The notes below the pieces were generated by a model that had not been told where the DNA came from, ran no database searches, and worked only from the letters and a program-made list of their open reading frames with translations. Made by a program: the position numbers and the translations under genes. This document shows positions 1-6,823 of a stretch of 10,218 nt of DNA, one piece after another; position 1 is the stretch's first letter; each line of letters opens with the position of its first letter. This DNA is from Oscillospiraceae bacterium. GTDB taxonomy: Bacteria > Bacillota > Clostridia > Oscillospirales > Ruminococcaceae. The stretch spans positions 1 to 10,218 of the forward strand of contig JAEDHF010000062.1 in the NCBI GenBank assembly GCA_016297165.1. The letters run 5' to 3'.

Positions 1-1
1 A

Positions 2-1231
2 GTCTTTAAGGGACTGTTCAGGTCAAAGAACAAGCAGTGCGTCGTTCCTTTCGCAGAAAAGGGGAACGGAAACGAAAAATACGAGCATCTTAACGTTTAT
101 GTAAAGAATAAGCCCCGCCGTATTTTAAGCATTGTCGTATCCTTTATAATTTTTCTCGGTATTTTCGTTGGAATATGCTTCGCTATCGGACCCCAGCTTT
201 ACGATACAATCACGCTTCTTGTTGACAGGATTCCTCAGTACGGCAAGGAGATGACGAAATGGGTAGAGGATACCTTCGCCGCCTATCCCGAGGTAGGTGA
301 ATGGATTTCGGGAATAATCGCAGAGGCCAGCGACGGGCTCAAATCCTTCCTTACCAACTCAATCCTGCCCCAGATGGTTGACTATCTCGGCTTCCTCACA
401 AGCGGTCTTATGAGCTTCGTCGGAATAGTCCTCAATATAGTATTCGGTCTTGTGGTAAGTATCTACTGCCTTTACAGCAAGGAGCTATTCTCCGCCCAGG
501 CGAAAAAGCTTGTCTATTGCGTTGCAAGCGTTAAGCACGCCAATAGCTTCATAAGCAGCTTCAGAAAAATCCATAAATCCTTCGGAAGCTTTATTACGGG
601 AACTCTTATCGATTCCTTTGTTGTGGGCTGTATAACCTTTATTGCCACAACTATTTTTAATGTACCCTTCGCTCTTCTTGTTTCCGTAATTATGGGCATA
701 ACGAATATTATCCCCTATTTCGGACCCTTTATCGGTATTGTACCCTGTATTGTTCTTATCTTTATGGAAGACCCGGTTATGTGCCTTGTGTTCCTTGCTA
801 TTGCCCTCGTTATCCAGAATCTTAACGGAAATATCATAAGCCCCCGTATTCTCGGCGAAAGTATGGGACTTTCAAGCTTCTGGGTTATCTTCGCTATTCT
901 TGCAGGACAGGGAATCTTCGGTTTCTGGGGACTTATTATAGGTATTCCGCTTTTCGCAGTAATATACAGCGCAGTAAGCGCCCTCGTTTCAGCAAGACTG
1001 GTAAAGAAGGGTCTTCCCTCCGGCTCGGACAGCTATACGGATATCGCCAGCATAAGCGAGGACGACCATACTCCCGTTTCCCTGTCGCTTCTGCAGCGCG
1101 CAGAGAAGGCGGAAAGGGAGCTTAACGAAAGAATAGAAGCGGAAAAGCGGAAAAAAGAACGGGAAGAAAGAAAAAAAGCCTTCAGGGACAGAATCGAAGG
1201 CATTAAACGTATAGATAAGGAGGATAAATAA
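2..1231 (+). CDS. AI-2E family (PerM-like) membrane transporter, 5' end missing
   Basis: The frame is open from base 2, so the gene begins before the window; 409 residues are visible. Members of this family are multi-pass inner-membrane proteins; some export autoinducer-2 or act as ion antiporters, but the substrate here cannot be read from sequence. A first membrane segment lies at about residues 41-63, with more at about 125-160 and 200-330. The family signature ITNIIPYFGPFIG is at about residues 233-245, and the conserved stretch with N-I-I-S-P-R and later G-F-W-G-L is at about 277-312. The last ~45 residues are an unusual run of Lys, Arg and Glu, probably a cytoplasmic helix or coiled coil. 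The internal Met at 251 is not the start, because family-like sequence continues upstream of it. The next gene follows after 2 nt, so the two are surely co-transcribed. The family call is firm and the function is open. Confidence 0.93.
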   Translation, partial: VFKGLFRSKNKQCVVPFAEKGNGNEKYEHLNVYVKNKPRRILSIVVSFIIFLGIFVGICFAIGPQLYDTITLLVDRIPQYGKEMTKWVEDTFAAYPEVGEWISGIIAEASDGLKSFLTNSILPQMVDYLGFLTSGLMSFVGIVLNIVFGLVVSIYCLYSKELFSAQAKKLVYCVASVKHANSFISSFRKIHKSFGSFITGTLIDSFVVGCITFIATTIFNVPFALLVSVIMGITNIIPYFGPFIGIVPCIVLIFMEDPVMCLVFLAIALVIQNLNGNIISPRILGESMGLSSFWVIFAILAGQGIFGFWGLIIGIPLFAVIYSAVSALVSARLVKKGLPSGSDSYTDIASISEDDHTPVSLSLLQRAEKAERELNERIEAEKRKKEREERKKAFRDRIEGIKRIDKEDK

Positions 1232-1233
1232 TT

Positions 1234-1674
1234 ATGAATATGGAAAAGCTGCGCCGGGACTACGGCGAGGTATTATGGGCAGGACGAAAATGTATTCTCG
1301 GACTTCCTATATCCTTTACTCGTTATATTCTTACCGATACGGTGCTTTATACCAAAATAGGCTTTCTCAATATAAAGGAGGACGAAATCGAGCTTTACAG
1401 GATTTTCGATAAGAAGCTTTCCTTTACCTTGGGACAGAGAATGGTGGGCTGCGGCACCATAACACTTATGTCCAAGGATATCGATTCTCCCGAAAAGAAG
1501 CTTATCTCTATAAGAAAGCCCAGAGATGTGAAGAAAATTCTCGATGAGGTAGTAAAAAACGAACGGGATAAGTATTATGTCCGTGGCAGGGATATGATTA
1601 GCGGAGTCCACGGCGGCGACAGCTTCCACGAAGCGGCAGAGGATTTCGCCCAGGAGGATTTCACAGAAATGTAA
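1234..1674 (+). CDS. Bacterial PH-domain protein (bPH_2 / YdbS-like)
   Basis: A 146-residue protein with no signal peptide and no clear membrane helix. Residues ~13-110 match the bacterial pleckstrin-homology pattern: a Y-x-L-T-D strand near residue 31, a hydrophobic G-F-L-N-I strand, D-E-I-E-L with R-I near 50-57, and the Q-R-x-x-G-C-G-T-I-T element near 68-77. A charged helix (~97-112) and an acidic tail rich in Asp, Glu and Phe follow. Most bPH_2 proteins are membrane-anchored; this one is a lone soluble domain. The start has an AAGGAGG ribosome site at 1217-1223, 10 nt upstream, lying inside the end of the transporter gene. A second ATG at 1240 is less well placed. Its position 2 nt behind the transporter suggests a partner at the membrane, but this is inference. 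The biochemical role of bPH_2 domains is poorly known. Confidence 0.82.
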   Translation: MNMEKLRRDYGEVLWAGRKCILGLPISFTRYILTDTVLYTKIGFLNIKEDEIELYRIFDKKLSFTLGQRMVGCGTITLMSKDIDSPEKKLISIRKPRDVKKILDEVVKNERDKYYVRGRDMISGVHGGDSFHEAAEDFAQEDFTEM

Positions 1675-1681
1675 GACGTAA

Positions 1682-1708
1682 TTTGTGTATATTTCACAAA
1701 GTTTTCTT
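1682..1708 (+). terminator. Weak hairpin with U-rich tail after the transporter/PH operon
   Basis: A 6-bp stem TTTGTG (1682-1687) pairs with CACAAA (1695-1700) around a 7-nt loop and is followed by GTTTTCTT. It begins 8 nt after the stop codon, which suits a terminator, but the stem is short and has only two G-C pairs, so termination would be partial at best. Confidence 0.3.
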
Positions 1709-1721
1709 AAATTTCAAAATA

Positions 1722-1749
1722 TTGCATTTTTTGTGTCACTTTTTATATG
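1722..1749 (+). promoter_or_regulatory. Possible sigma-A promoter of the dockerin protein gene
   Basis: TTGCAT (1722-1727) and TATATG (1744-1749) are separated by 16 bp in a very AT-rich 106-bp gap. Both are partial matches to TTGACA and TATAAT. Other equally weak pairs can be drawn in this gap, so the exact site is uncertain. A promoter somewhere here is likely, because the gene has its own ribosome site and the preceding operon ends just upstream. Confidence 0.28.
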
Positions 1750-1780
1750 AAAATAATGTTTTATATATAGAGGTTAAAAA

Positions 1781-4201
1781 ATGCTTTTGCATATTCTTAT
1801 TAAAATGAAAGGAATGATTAAGCTTATGAATAAGTTTTTCAGAAAAACCACCGCAATTCTCCTTGCAGGAATTATGAGTGCGGCTTCTCTCGGTACTGCG
1901 GCGTCGGCTTACGACGCAAAGACATCGGAGAGCGTCTCCTTTAGTTATCTTGCAGGAGTTTCAAAGCCTACATACGCAGTTAAGGGCGTTAAGGGAAAGA
2001 GGTATATAAAGCTTTCCTGCTCTACCTCTAAGGCTACCATCTATTACACAAGAGACGGTTCCACCCCCTCCAAGACCAACGGAAAGAAATACGGCGGCGG
2101 TCTTATCAAAATAACAAAGAACACAAAGATAAGAGCAATCGCTTATAAGGGTACAACCAAGAGCGCCGTTATGACAAAAACCTTTTATGTTACCACCAAG
2201 ACCGGCGACGTAACGGGCGACGGCAAAATCAACAGCTCCGACTATACCCGCCTTAAGAAGTATCTTAACGGCGAAACCTCCTATATCTGTAAGGATAACG
2301 CCGATACAAGCGGAAACGGAAGCGTTTCGAGCAAGGACCTTACCTTACTTAAGCAGTATCTCAACGAAGATATTTCTTCCTTCCCCGCAAGCGGCGGAAG
2401 CAGCAGCGTAACCGCTCCTTCTATCACAGTATATAAGGCCTACGGCGGAAAGCAGTTCAAGCTTACTGCGCCCAAGGGCACGATCTATTACACAACCAAC
2501 GGCTCTACGCCTACCAAAAATAGCAATAAGTACACAGATAAGCGTATCAACGTAACAAAGGATACTACCGTAAAGTATGTTACATACTATAACGGCAAAT
2601 ACAGCTCCGTAAGAACCAAGACTATCGAGGTTGACTCATGCAGCGAGGTTACCACAAAGACAGATACAAGCAGAGAATACGATGAATCCGTAACTGTAAA
2701 TCTCGCCTGCGGTACAAGCGACGCTATCATCTACTATACAACCGACGGCTCCGACCCCAGAAGCTCCTATACATCAAGAACCTATACAAGCAGCGGTATC
2801 AAGCTTACACAGGATTCTGTAGTGAAGGCTTATGCAAGCTGCAAGGGCTATTCCGACAGCTCCGTTTCCTCCTTCAGCTATAAGGTAAGGTCACAGAACT
2901 TCACAGTATCGGGCTATGTATGGGCAGATACTACCGTTGACGGTAAGAAGAGCAGCAACGAAAGCGGCATAAGCGACATTACCGTAACCTTAGTTGATTC
3001 GTCGAACTCCGCCGTTTCGAGCGCTACAACAAACAGCAGCGGCTACTACACCTTAGGCGGCGCTAAGAAGGGTAAGAGCTATAAGGTTATGTTCACCTAT
3101 AACGGACAGAAATACCGCGCTTACGATTATATCGTAACAGGCGGCAATCAGGCAGTTGAAAGCGCTGCCGCTCCGGCTCTTACTATCTCCAACAGCGGCG
3201 CAGTAAGCGGATCAAAAACTGTTTCTTCCGCAAACAGCTATGCAAAGGCAATAGCAGACAAGGCTTATACAACTACCGCAACAACCTCCGCTTCCTATAC
3301 AACCGAAACACAGAATGTAAACTTAGCCTTAAAGTCCGAAAACTACGGCTCTATGAAGCTTAGCTTTACATTACCCAGCAATAATACCACAGCTACCCCC
3401 GGCTCAAATGTTGATTACAGCTTAACTCTTTCTACCCAGAACGCTAAGGCTATCAACAGCGCTACCGTAAGAATCTATATCGATAACAACACAACCCTCA
3501 GCGGTGTATATAAGAGCAACGGTACCGCCGTAACAACCTACAGCGCAGGCGTAACAGGAAACTATGCCTGCTATGATGTGGTATTCAACGATGTGGCTCC
3601 TAACTCATACATTACTTATACAGTAAAGACTATAGTTAAGAACAACATAACAGACCAGATAAGCATCAAGCACTGTGCACAGGTTATGGATTATTCTTAT
3701 GCAGGCTCCTGCTACGATAAGAATATTACTCCCGGCGCTATGACGGTAGGTATCGCTTCCCAGAATTCCGAGGCGGTTACACCTGTTGTTACCGTTGGTC
3801 AGGCTGCGGCTAAGGAAACTCTTATCATGACAGATGATGATAAAATTGTTGTTTTAGACGAGACTGTACGCAACAAGTATATTACCGCTATCGTAAACAA
3901 TCCTTCTAAGTTTGATGGTTCCCTTATTAACTTATCGTCAAACGACAGCTCCGTAATGGTTGCAGTTGATTCCGTTAAGAATAACAGCGGTTCGGCTGAG
4001 ATTAAAATACGCATAGCTTATGTTGATGATATTTCAACTCTGACTGACGATAAAACGGTAACAGTTACAATAACTCTTGCAAGTGATACAAGCAAAAAGG
4101 CTTCTGTTACAGTTACCATTAAGAAGCCCGAGCCTGTTACTCCCCCTCCCGCAGACCCCGGAAACAACAATAACGAAAACGGCGGCGGAACCACAGTATA
4201 A
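1781..4201 (+). CDS. Secreted multidomain protein with internal type I dockerin and chitobiase-C, SdrD_B and Ig-like domains
   Basis: An 806-residue secreted protein. A signal peptide ends at A-S-A (residues 41-43) before Tyr44. Order after it: Fn3-associated/chitobiase-C repeat (~63-137), type I dockerin (~142-197), two more chitobiase-C-type repeats (~212-284, ~291-369), an SdrD_B/Cna-B-like domain (~372-455), a Ser/Thr-rich linker, a DUF11-like beta region (~505-660), an Ig-like domain (~670-780) and a Pro then Asn/Gly-rich tail. No glycoside hydrolase, cohesin, LPXTG signal or terminal anchor helix is visible. Dockerins bind cohesins on scaffoldins, so this may be a structural or adhesive part of a cellulosome-like complex; that role is inferred. 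The dockerin is internal, whereas most sit at the C-terminus. The ATG at 1781 has GAGG 7 nt upstream. The ATG at 1826, with AAAGGA 12 nt upstream, would give a more typical 28-residue signal peptide and may be the true start. Confidence 0.85.
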   Translation: MLLHILIKMKGMIKLMNKFFRKTTAILLAGIMSAASLGTAASAYDAKTSESVSFSYLAGVSKPTYAVKGVKGKRYIKLSCSTSKATIYYTRDGSTPSKTNGKKYGGGLIKITKNTKIRAIAYKGTTKSAVMTKTFYVTTKTGDVTGDGKINSSDYTRLKKYLNGETSYICKDNADTSGNGSVSSKDLTLLKQYLNEDISSFPASGGSSSVTAPSITVYKAYGGKQFKLTAPKGTIYYTTNGSTPTKNSNKYTDKRINVTKDTTVKYVTYYNGKYSSVRTKTIEVDSCSEVTTKTDTSREYDESVTVNLACGTSDAIIYYTTDGSDPRSSYTSRTYTSSGIKLTQDSVVKAYASCKGYSDSSVSSFSYKVRSQNFTVSGYVWADTTVDGKKSSNESGISDITVTLVDSSNSAVSSATTNSSGYYTLGGAKKGKSYKVMFTYNGQKYRAYDYIVTGGNQAVESAAAPALTISNSGAVSGSKTVSSANSYAKAIADKAYTTTATTSASYTTETQNVNLALKSENYGSMKLSFTLPSNNTTATPGSNVDYSLTLSTQNAKAINSATVRIYIDNNTTLSGVYKSNGTAVTTYSAGVTGNYACYDVVFNDVAPNSYITYTVKTIVKNNITDQISIKHCAQVMDYSYAGSCYDKNITPGAMTVGIASQNSEAVTPVVTVGQAAAKETLIMTDDDKIVVLDETVRNKYITAIVNNPSKFDGSLINLSSNDSSVMVAVDSVKNNSGSAEIKIRIAYVDDISTLTDDKTVTVTITLASDTSKKASVTVTIKKPEPVTPPPADPGNNNNENGGGTTV
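1967..2887 (+). repeat. Three diverged chitobiase-C/Fn3-associated protein repeats, split by a dockerin
   Basis: Three protein-level repeats of about 75 residues share the core I-Y-Y-T-x-x-G-S-x-P followed by a short loop and I-K/N-x-T-K/Q-x-T/S-x-V/I-K/R. The cores fall at about residues 87-95, 235-243 and 317-325 of the protein. In DNA they cover about 1967-2191, 2414-2632 and 2651-2887. Repeats 1 and 2 flank the dockerin while 2 and 3 are adjacent. Such domains are common beta-sandwich accessory modules in secreted carbohydrate-active proteins; any binding role here is unproven. Confidence 0.75.
2204..2371 (+). other. Type I dockerin domain (two calcium-loop/helix repeats)
   Basis: Two F-hand-like calcium loops with identical ligand spacing (positions 1, 3, 5, 9, 12) are visible. 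The first is D143, T145, D147, N151, D154 in GDVTGDGKINSSD. The second is D175, S177, N179, S183, D186. Each is followed by a helix ending K-Y-L-N or Q-Y-L-N. The residues that usually set cohesin choice (loop positions 10-11) are Ser-Ser and Ser-Lys, so the duplicate is close to symmetric. The spacing and duplication make the dockerin call strong; the partner cohesin is not in this window. Confidence 0.9.
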
Positions 4202-4210
4202 TAATATTTC

Positions 4211-4245
4211 AATCCCACACAGCAGGACTGTGTGGGATTTTTCTT
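4211..4245. terminator. Strong intrinsic terminator, probably shared by convergent genes
   Basis: A perfect 12-bp stem, AATCCCACACAG (4211-4222) with CTGTGTGGGATT (4228-4239), closes a 5-nt loop. It is followed on the plus strand by T5-C-T3, ending the dockerin gene 9 nt after its stop. The minus-strand DUF4363 gene stops at 4246, directly abutting it. Read on the minus strand the hairpin is followed by a weaker U-rich stretch (TTGAAATATTAT), so it may serve both directions. Confidence 0.92.
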
Positions 4246-4623
4246 TCAGAAAATATTCGATACCGTTACCGACTGGTTTTCCCGATAATGGCGTAAAAGC
4301 TCCTTTACTGCTGATATTTCAGCCATAATATCATCATTTTCAATATCGGCGAGGGCTTTAATCTTTGCCATGGTGGAAGCTATCTCCATAGTATGCTCGT
4401 GGTCGGTAACGAAAATATGATTAAGGCAGTAGTCCTCCCACTCCTTAGTTATATCCGAGGATATAAGCCTTGCTTTTTCGAAGTCCTTTTTATCCGCATA
4501 TATTCTTACCATATCCACCTTTTCTTCCATATCTATCGTAACGGAGCAGGTGTAAAGATAACTGCCGATAGCTAAAAGTATCATTATTACCGTAAGGGCA
4601 AGACAAATCCATACTCGTTTCAA
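4246..4623 (-). CDS. DUF4363 family membrane-anchored protein
   Basis: A 125-residue protein with an N-terminal membrane helix (~5-24) and a mostly helical, charged remainder that should lie outside the membrane. The region from about residue 33 to 115 fits DUF4363: K-A-x-x-x-x-x-x-I-T-K-E-W near 50-62, an aspartate-histidine pair (D-H-E-H) near 74-77, then A-x-I-K-A-L-A-D-I-E-N-D-D. DUF4363 genes commonly follow DUF421 genes in Clostridia, as here; no biochemical function is known to me. The start codon is TTG (4623-4621) and overlaps the DUF421 stop by 4 bp (TTGA). An AGGAGG site at 4631-4636 on this strand lies 7 nt before it, so translation is likely coupled. The only upstream ORF is the DUF421 gene, so the pair forms one operon. 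The family call rests on the pattern and the neighbour. Confidence 0.78.
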   Translation of the reverse strand: MKRVWICLALTVIMILLAIGSYLYTCSVTIDMEEKVDMVRIYADKKDFEKARLISSDITKEWEDYCLNHIFVTDHEHTMEIASTMAKIKALADIENDDIMAEISAVKELLRHYRENQSVTVSNIF

Positions 4624-5258
4624 GCCTTTTCCTCCTTAAGAATAATGGTATAGGCTCCGTTTCCTGTAGCAGTCAGCAAAAACACGTCCTTTTTCCGTAG
4701 GTTCTTCCTGCTTAATACGTCGCTGAGCCATTTTTCTCCCAATCCTGCCTCTCTTAAGCCGCTGTCGATAAGAATACCGTCCTTCAGTATAATGCTCGGC
4801 GGATTTTCCGTTCCGTCGCTTTTCTTATAGAAGTTGATTTTTCCTGTAGTTTCAACTATAGCGTACTGCACCTCGTTTATATCGAAAATATCCGACTCTC
4901 TCATTGATTCAAGCACGTCGTCAACGGTATAGCGGAGGTTTCTTAGCTCGTTCTGGTCAATTTTTCCGTCGGAGACTATTATTCGTGGGTTTCCTGTTAC
5001 TACACGGCGGAACTTCGCATTTTTAAGCATAAAGTAGGACATAAACACGTCGATACATACTATCATAAGTATAGGTATTATTCCGAGAAGCATAGGCATA
5101 GAGGGATCCTCAAGGGAAAGAGTAGCTATATTCGAAATGAGAATTGTTGTAACAAGCTCGCTGGGCTGTAATTCGCCCAGCTGTTTTTTTCCCATAAGCC
5201 TTAAGGCGAAGATTACTATTGCGTAAAGTATTACTGATCGTATTATAATAATAAGCAT
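4620..5258 (-). CDS. DUF421 (YetF-like) membrane protein
   Basis: A 212-residue protein. Three membrane segments fill the first ~78 residues, with the family signature RLMGKKQLGELQPSELV at about 20-36 and E-D-P-S-M-P at about 50-55. A cytoplasmic DUF421 part follows: G-N-P-R-I-I-V-S-D-G-K-I-D, then T-V-D-D-V-L-E-S-M-R, then a V-E-T-T-G-K-I strand and a second related beta region. In Bacillales, proteins with this domain (YetF group and the 2Duf proteins of spoVA-2mob operons) are spore inner-membrane proteins that affect spore resistance; carrying that role over here is inference. A GTG at 5267 is in frame, but it lies inside the AAAGGTG ribosome site (5265-5271). The ATG at 5258, 6 nt after that site, is the better start. 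It is divergent from the ger operon and overlaps the DUF4363 gene by 4 bp. Confidence 0.88.
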   Translation of the reverse strand: MLIIIIRSVILYAIVIFALRLMGKKQLGELQPSELVTTILISNIATLSLEDPSMPMLLGIIPILMIVCIDVFMSYFMLKNAKFRRVVTGNPRIIVSDGKIDQNELRNLRYTVDDVLESMRESDIFDINEVQYAIVETTGKINFYKKSDGTENPPSIILKDGILIDSGLREAGLGEKWLSDVLSRKNLRKKDVFLLTATGNGAYTIILKEEKA

Positions 5259-5267
5259 AGGATACAC

Positions 5268-5350
5268 CTTTCAATCTGATTCGGGATACTATTATTTTTT
5301 CTTGAAAGTATTTATTTATACTAACGGGATAAAATAGTAGGAGAAAATGA
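5268..5350. promoter_or_regulatory. Divergent promoter region of the DUF421-DUF4363 and ger operons
   Basis: This AT-rich gap must drive both operons. CGGGATA occurs twice in direct orientation (5282-5288 and 5325-5331, 43 bp apart). TACTATT (5287-5293) is the inverse of AATAGTA (5333-5339), and AGTAT/ATACT (5307-5311/5318-5322) forms a smaller inverted pair. Plus-strand -10 candidates are TATACTA (5317-5323) and TAAAATA (5330-5336), the latter 17 bp after GTATT (5308-5312). On the minus strand AATAATA (5296-5290) follows GTATA (5321-5317). These resemble sigma-F/sigma-G sites (GHATR, about 18 bp, CATNHTA) but none is a full match. Forespore control would suit both operons; the exact start sites are not determined. 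Confidence 0.4.
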
Positions 5351-5368
5351 TTGAAAGGATTTATAAAT

Positions 5369-6823
5369 ATGGGAAAGCTTGAAAAAATCCTTGAACAGAA
5401 TACGGTCAATATCCGTTCTCTTATGAGAAACACAAGCGACCTTAATGTAAAATACGGAAAGGCAGGAGGCGTTGACGTCTGTGCTCTTTTCTGTGAGGGG
5501 CAGATTGATACAAACCAGCTGGCAAACCTTATCTACCGACCTTTAAACAGTATCGGGAATAAGGAAATACTGCCCCCCGAAAGAGTAGCGGAAATAATAA
5601 GCGGAGAGCTTTTTTCCGCAGGAGAACAAAAGCAGCTCAGTACCTACGATGAGGTAATTCTGAAGCTTTACAGCGGCTTTTGCGTACTCCTTATAGACGG
5701 GATTACCTACGGTATAGCTATCGGTATTCAGGGCTATAAAACCCGTTCCGTCTCTCCGCCCCTTAACCATAGGAATATAAGAGGTTCAAGAGAGGGCTTT
5801 GTTGAAGCGGTAAGAACAAATATGAGTATGGTAAGGCGCAGGATAAAGTCCCCCGACCTTGTTATGAGCCTTACCACAATGGGTAAGCTAAGTAATACGG
5901 ATATATGTATCTGCTATATTGAGGGCAGGGCGGATAAAAGGCTTATCGAAGAGGTTAAGGGCAGGATAGAAAGGCTCCCCCTTTCGGTAATCCTCGAAAG
6001 TGGCTATCTTCAGCCCTTTTTAGAGGACAAGAACTCTCTTTTCAGTGAAACGGGAGTAACGGAGCGGCCCGATGTTCTCGCATCAAAGCTTTATGACGGA
6101 AAAATCGGTATAATCGTGGACGGAACGCCCTTTGCCCTTATTGTACCGAAGCTGTTTTCGGAGAATTTCATAGCTGTTGACGATTATTCGGAAAAGCCGA
6201 TATATGCCTTTATGATGAGGCTTCTGCGGTATTTCGCCTTTTTTATCGGAGTATATCTTCCGGGCTTCTATGTGGCTCTCGCTAATTTTCATCCCGAGCT
6301 TATCCCCGATTCCTTACTCCTTAACCTTGCTTCTTCTGTTGCGGTAACTCCCTATAATCTTCTTGTGGAATGTATAATAATAAGCATTTTCTACGAGATA
6401 ATGAGGGAAGCGGGGCTCAGAATGCCCACAGACGTAGGTCACGCCGTAAGCATAGTAGGCGGTATCGTTATCGGCGATATCGTGGTGTCGGCAGGACTTG
6501 TGGGCGCCCCCATTCTTCTCGTTATAGCGGTTTCATCAATAGCAGGCTATATAGTAACCGACCTTTACAACACCATAATTCTTACCCGTTTTGCCTTTAT
6601 ACTTGCAGGAGGTCTTTTCGGGCTCTTCGGTATAACTATCGCTACGGTAATATTGCTATTAAAGCTATGCTCAATGAATTCCTACGGCGTACCCGTAACC
6701 GCTCCTATTTCACCCTTTTCCCTTAAGGGAATGAGGGATACCTTTATCCGATTCGGCTGGAAAAGGCTTGCTAAAACCGATATGAAAATACAGGATATGA
6801 ACGGGGTGAAGATAAATGAATAA
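5369..6823 (+). CDS. Spore germinant receptor A subunit (GerA family, GerAA/GerKA-like)
   Basis: The A subunit of the spore inner-membrane germinant receptor, which helps sense nutrients and, in current models, forms an oligomeric ion channel. The 484-residue length is usual. The N-terminal soluble part (~1-275) has R-N-T-S-D near 20-24 and the hallmark R-G-S-R-E-G-F with R-T-N and R-R-R-I-K-S-P-D-L at ~138-164. The membrane part (~283-432) carries the family stretch F-Y-E-I-M-R-E-A-G-L-R-M-P at 341-353, then S-I-V-G-G-I-V-I-G-D and S-A-G-L-V. The motif Y-G-V-P-V-T-A-P follows at 439-446. An in-frame TTG at 5351 has no ribosome site; the ATG at 5369 has AAAGGA at 5354-5359, 9 nt upstream, and is chosen. 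It is first in a three-gene operon and overlaps the B-subunit gene by 8 bp. The paralogue and germinant cannot be told. Confidence 0.95.
   Translation: MGKLEKILEQNTVNIRSLMRNTSDLNVKYGKAGGVDVCALFCEGQIDTNQLANLIYRPLNSIGNKEILPPERVAEIISGELFSAGEQKQLSTYDEVILKLYSGFCVLLIDGITYGIAIGIQGYKTRSVSPPLNHRNIRGSREGFVEAVRTNMSMVRRRIKSPDLVMSLTTMGKLSNTDICICYIEGRADKRLIEEVKGRIERLPLSVILESGYLQPFLEDKNSLFSETGVTERPDVLASKLYDGKIGIIVDGTPFALIVPKLFSENFIAVDDYSEKPIYAFMMRLLRYFAFFIGVYLPGFYVALANFHPELIPDSLLLNLASSVAVTPYNLLVECIIISIFYEIMREAGLRMPTDVGHAVSIVGGIVIGDIVVSAGLVGAPILLVIAVSSIAGYIVTDLYNTIILTRFAFILAGGLFGLFGITIATVILLLKLCSMNSYGVPVTAPISPFSLKGMRDTFIRFGWKRLAKTDMKIQDMNGVKINE

Noticed and set aside
1273..1629. 118-codon minus-strand frame opposite the PH-domain gene
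   Set aside because: It lies wholly antisense to a gene with clear family motifs and a good ribosome site, and its translation matches no family I recognise.
2896..3150. Cohesin domain in the middle of the dockerin protein
   Set aside because: The G-Y-V-W-A-D-T opening, the acidic G-I-S-D-I-T-V-T-L strand and the S-G-Y-Y-T element fit SdrD_B/Cna-B-like folds rather than cohesin.
4120..4201. LPXTG-type cell-wall sorting signal at the C-terminus of the dockerin protein
   Set aside because: The tail is Pro- then Asn/Gly-rich and ends in G-G-G-T-T-V. There is no LPXTG motif, no hydrophobic helix and no basic end.
6370..6726. 118-codon plus-strand frame rich in Arg and Ser
   Set aside because: It lies inside the membrane part of the GerA-type gene in another frame; its composition is typical of an out-of-frame shadow.
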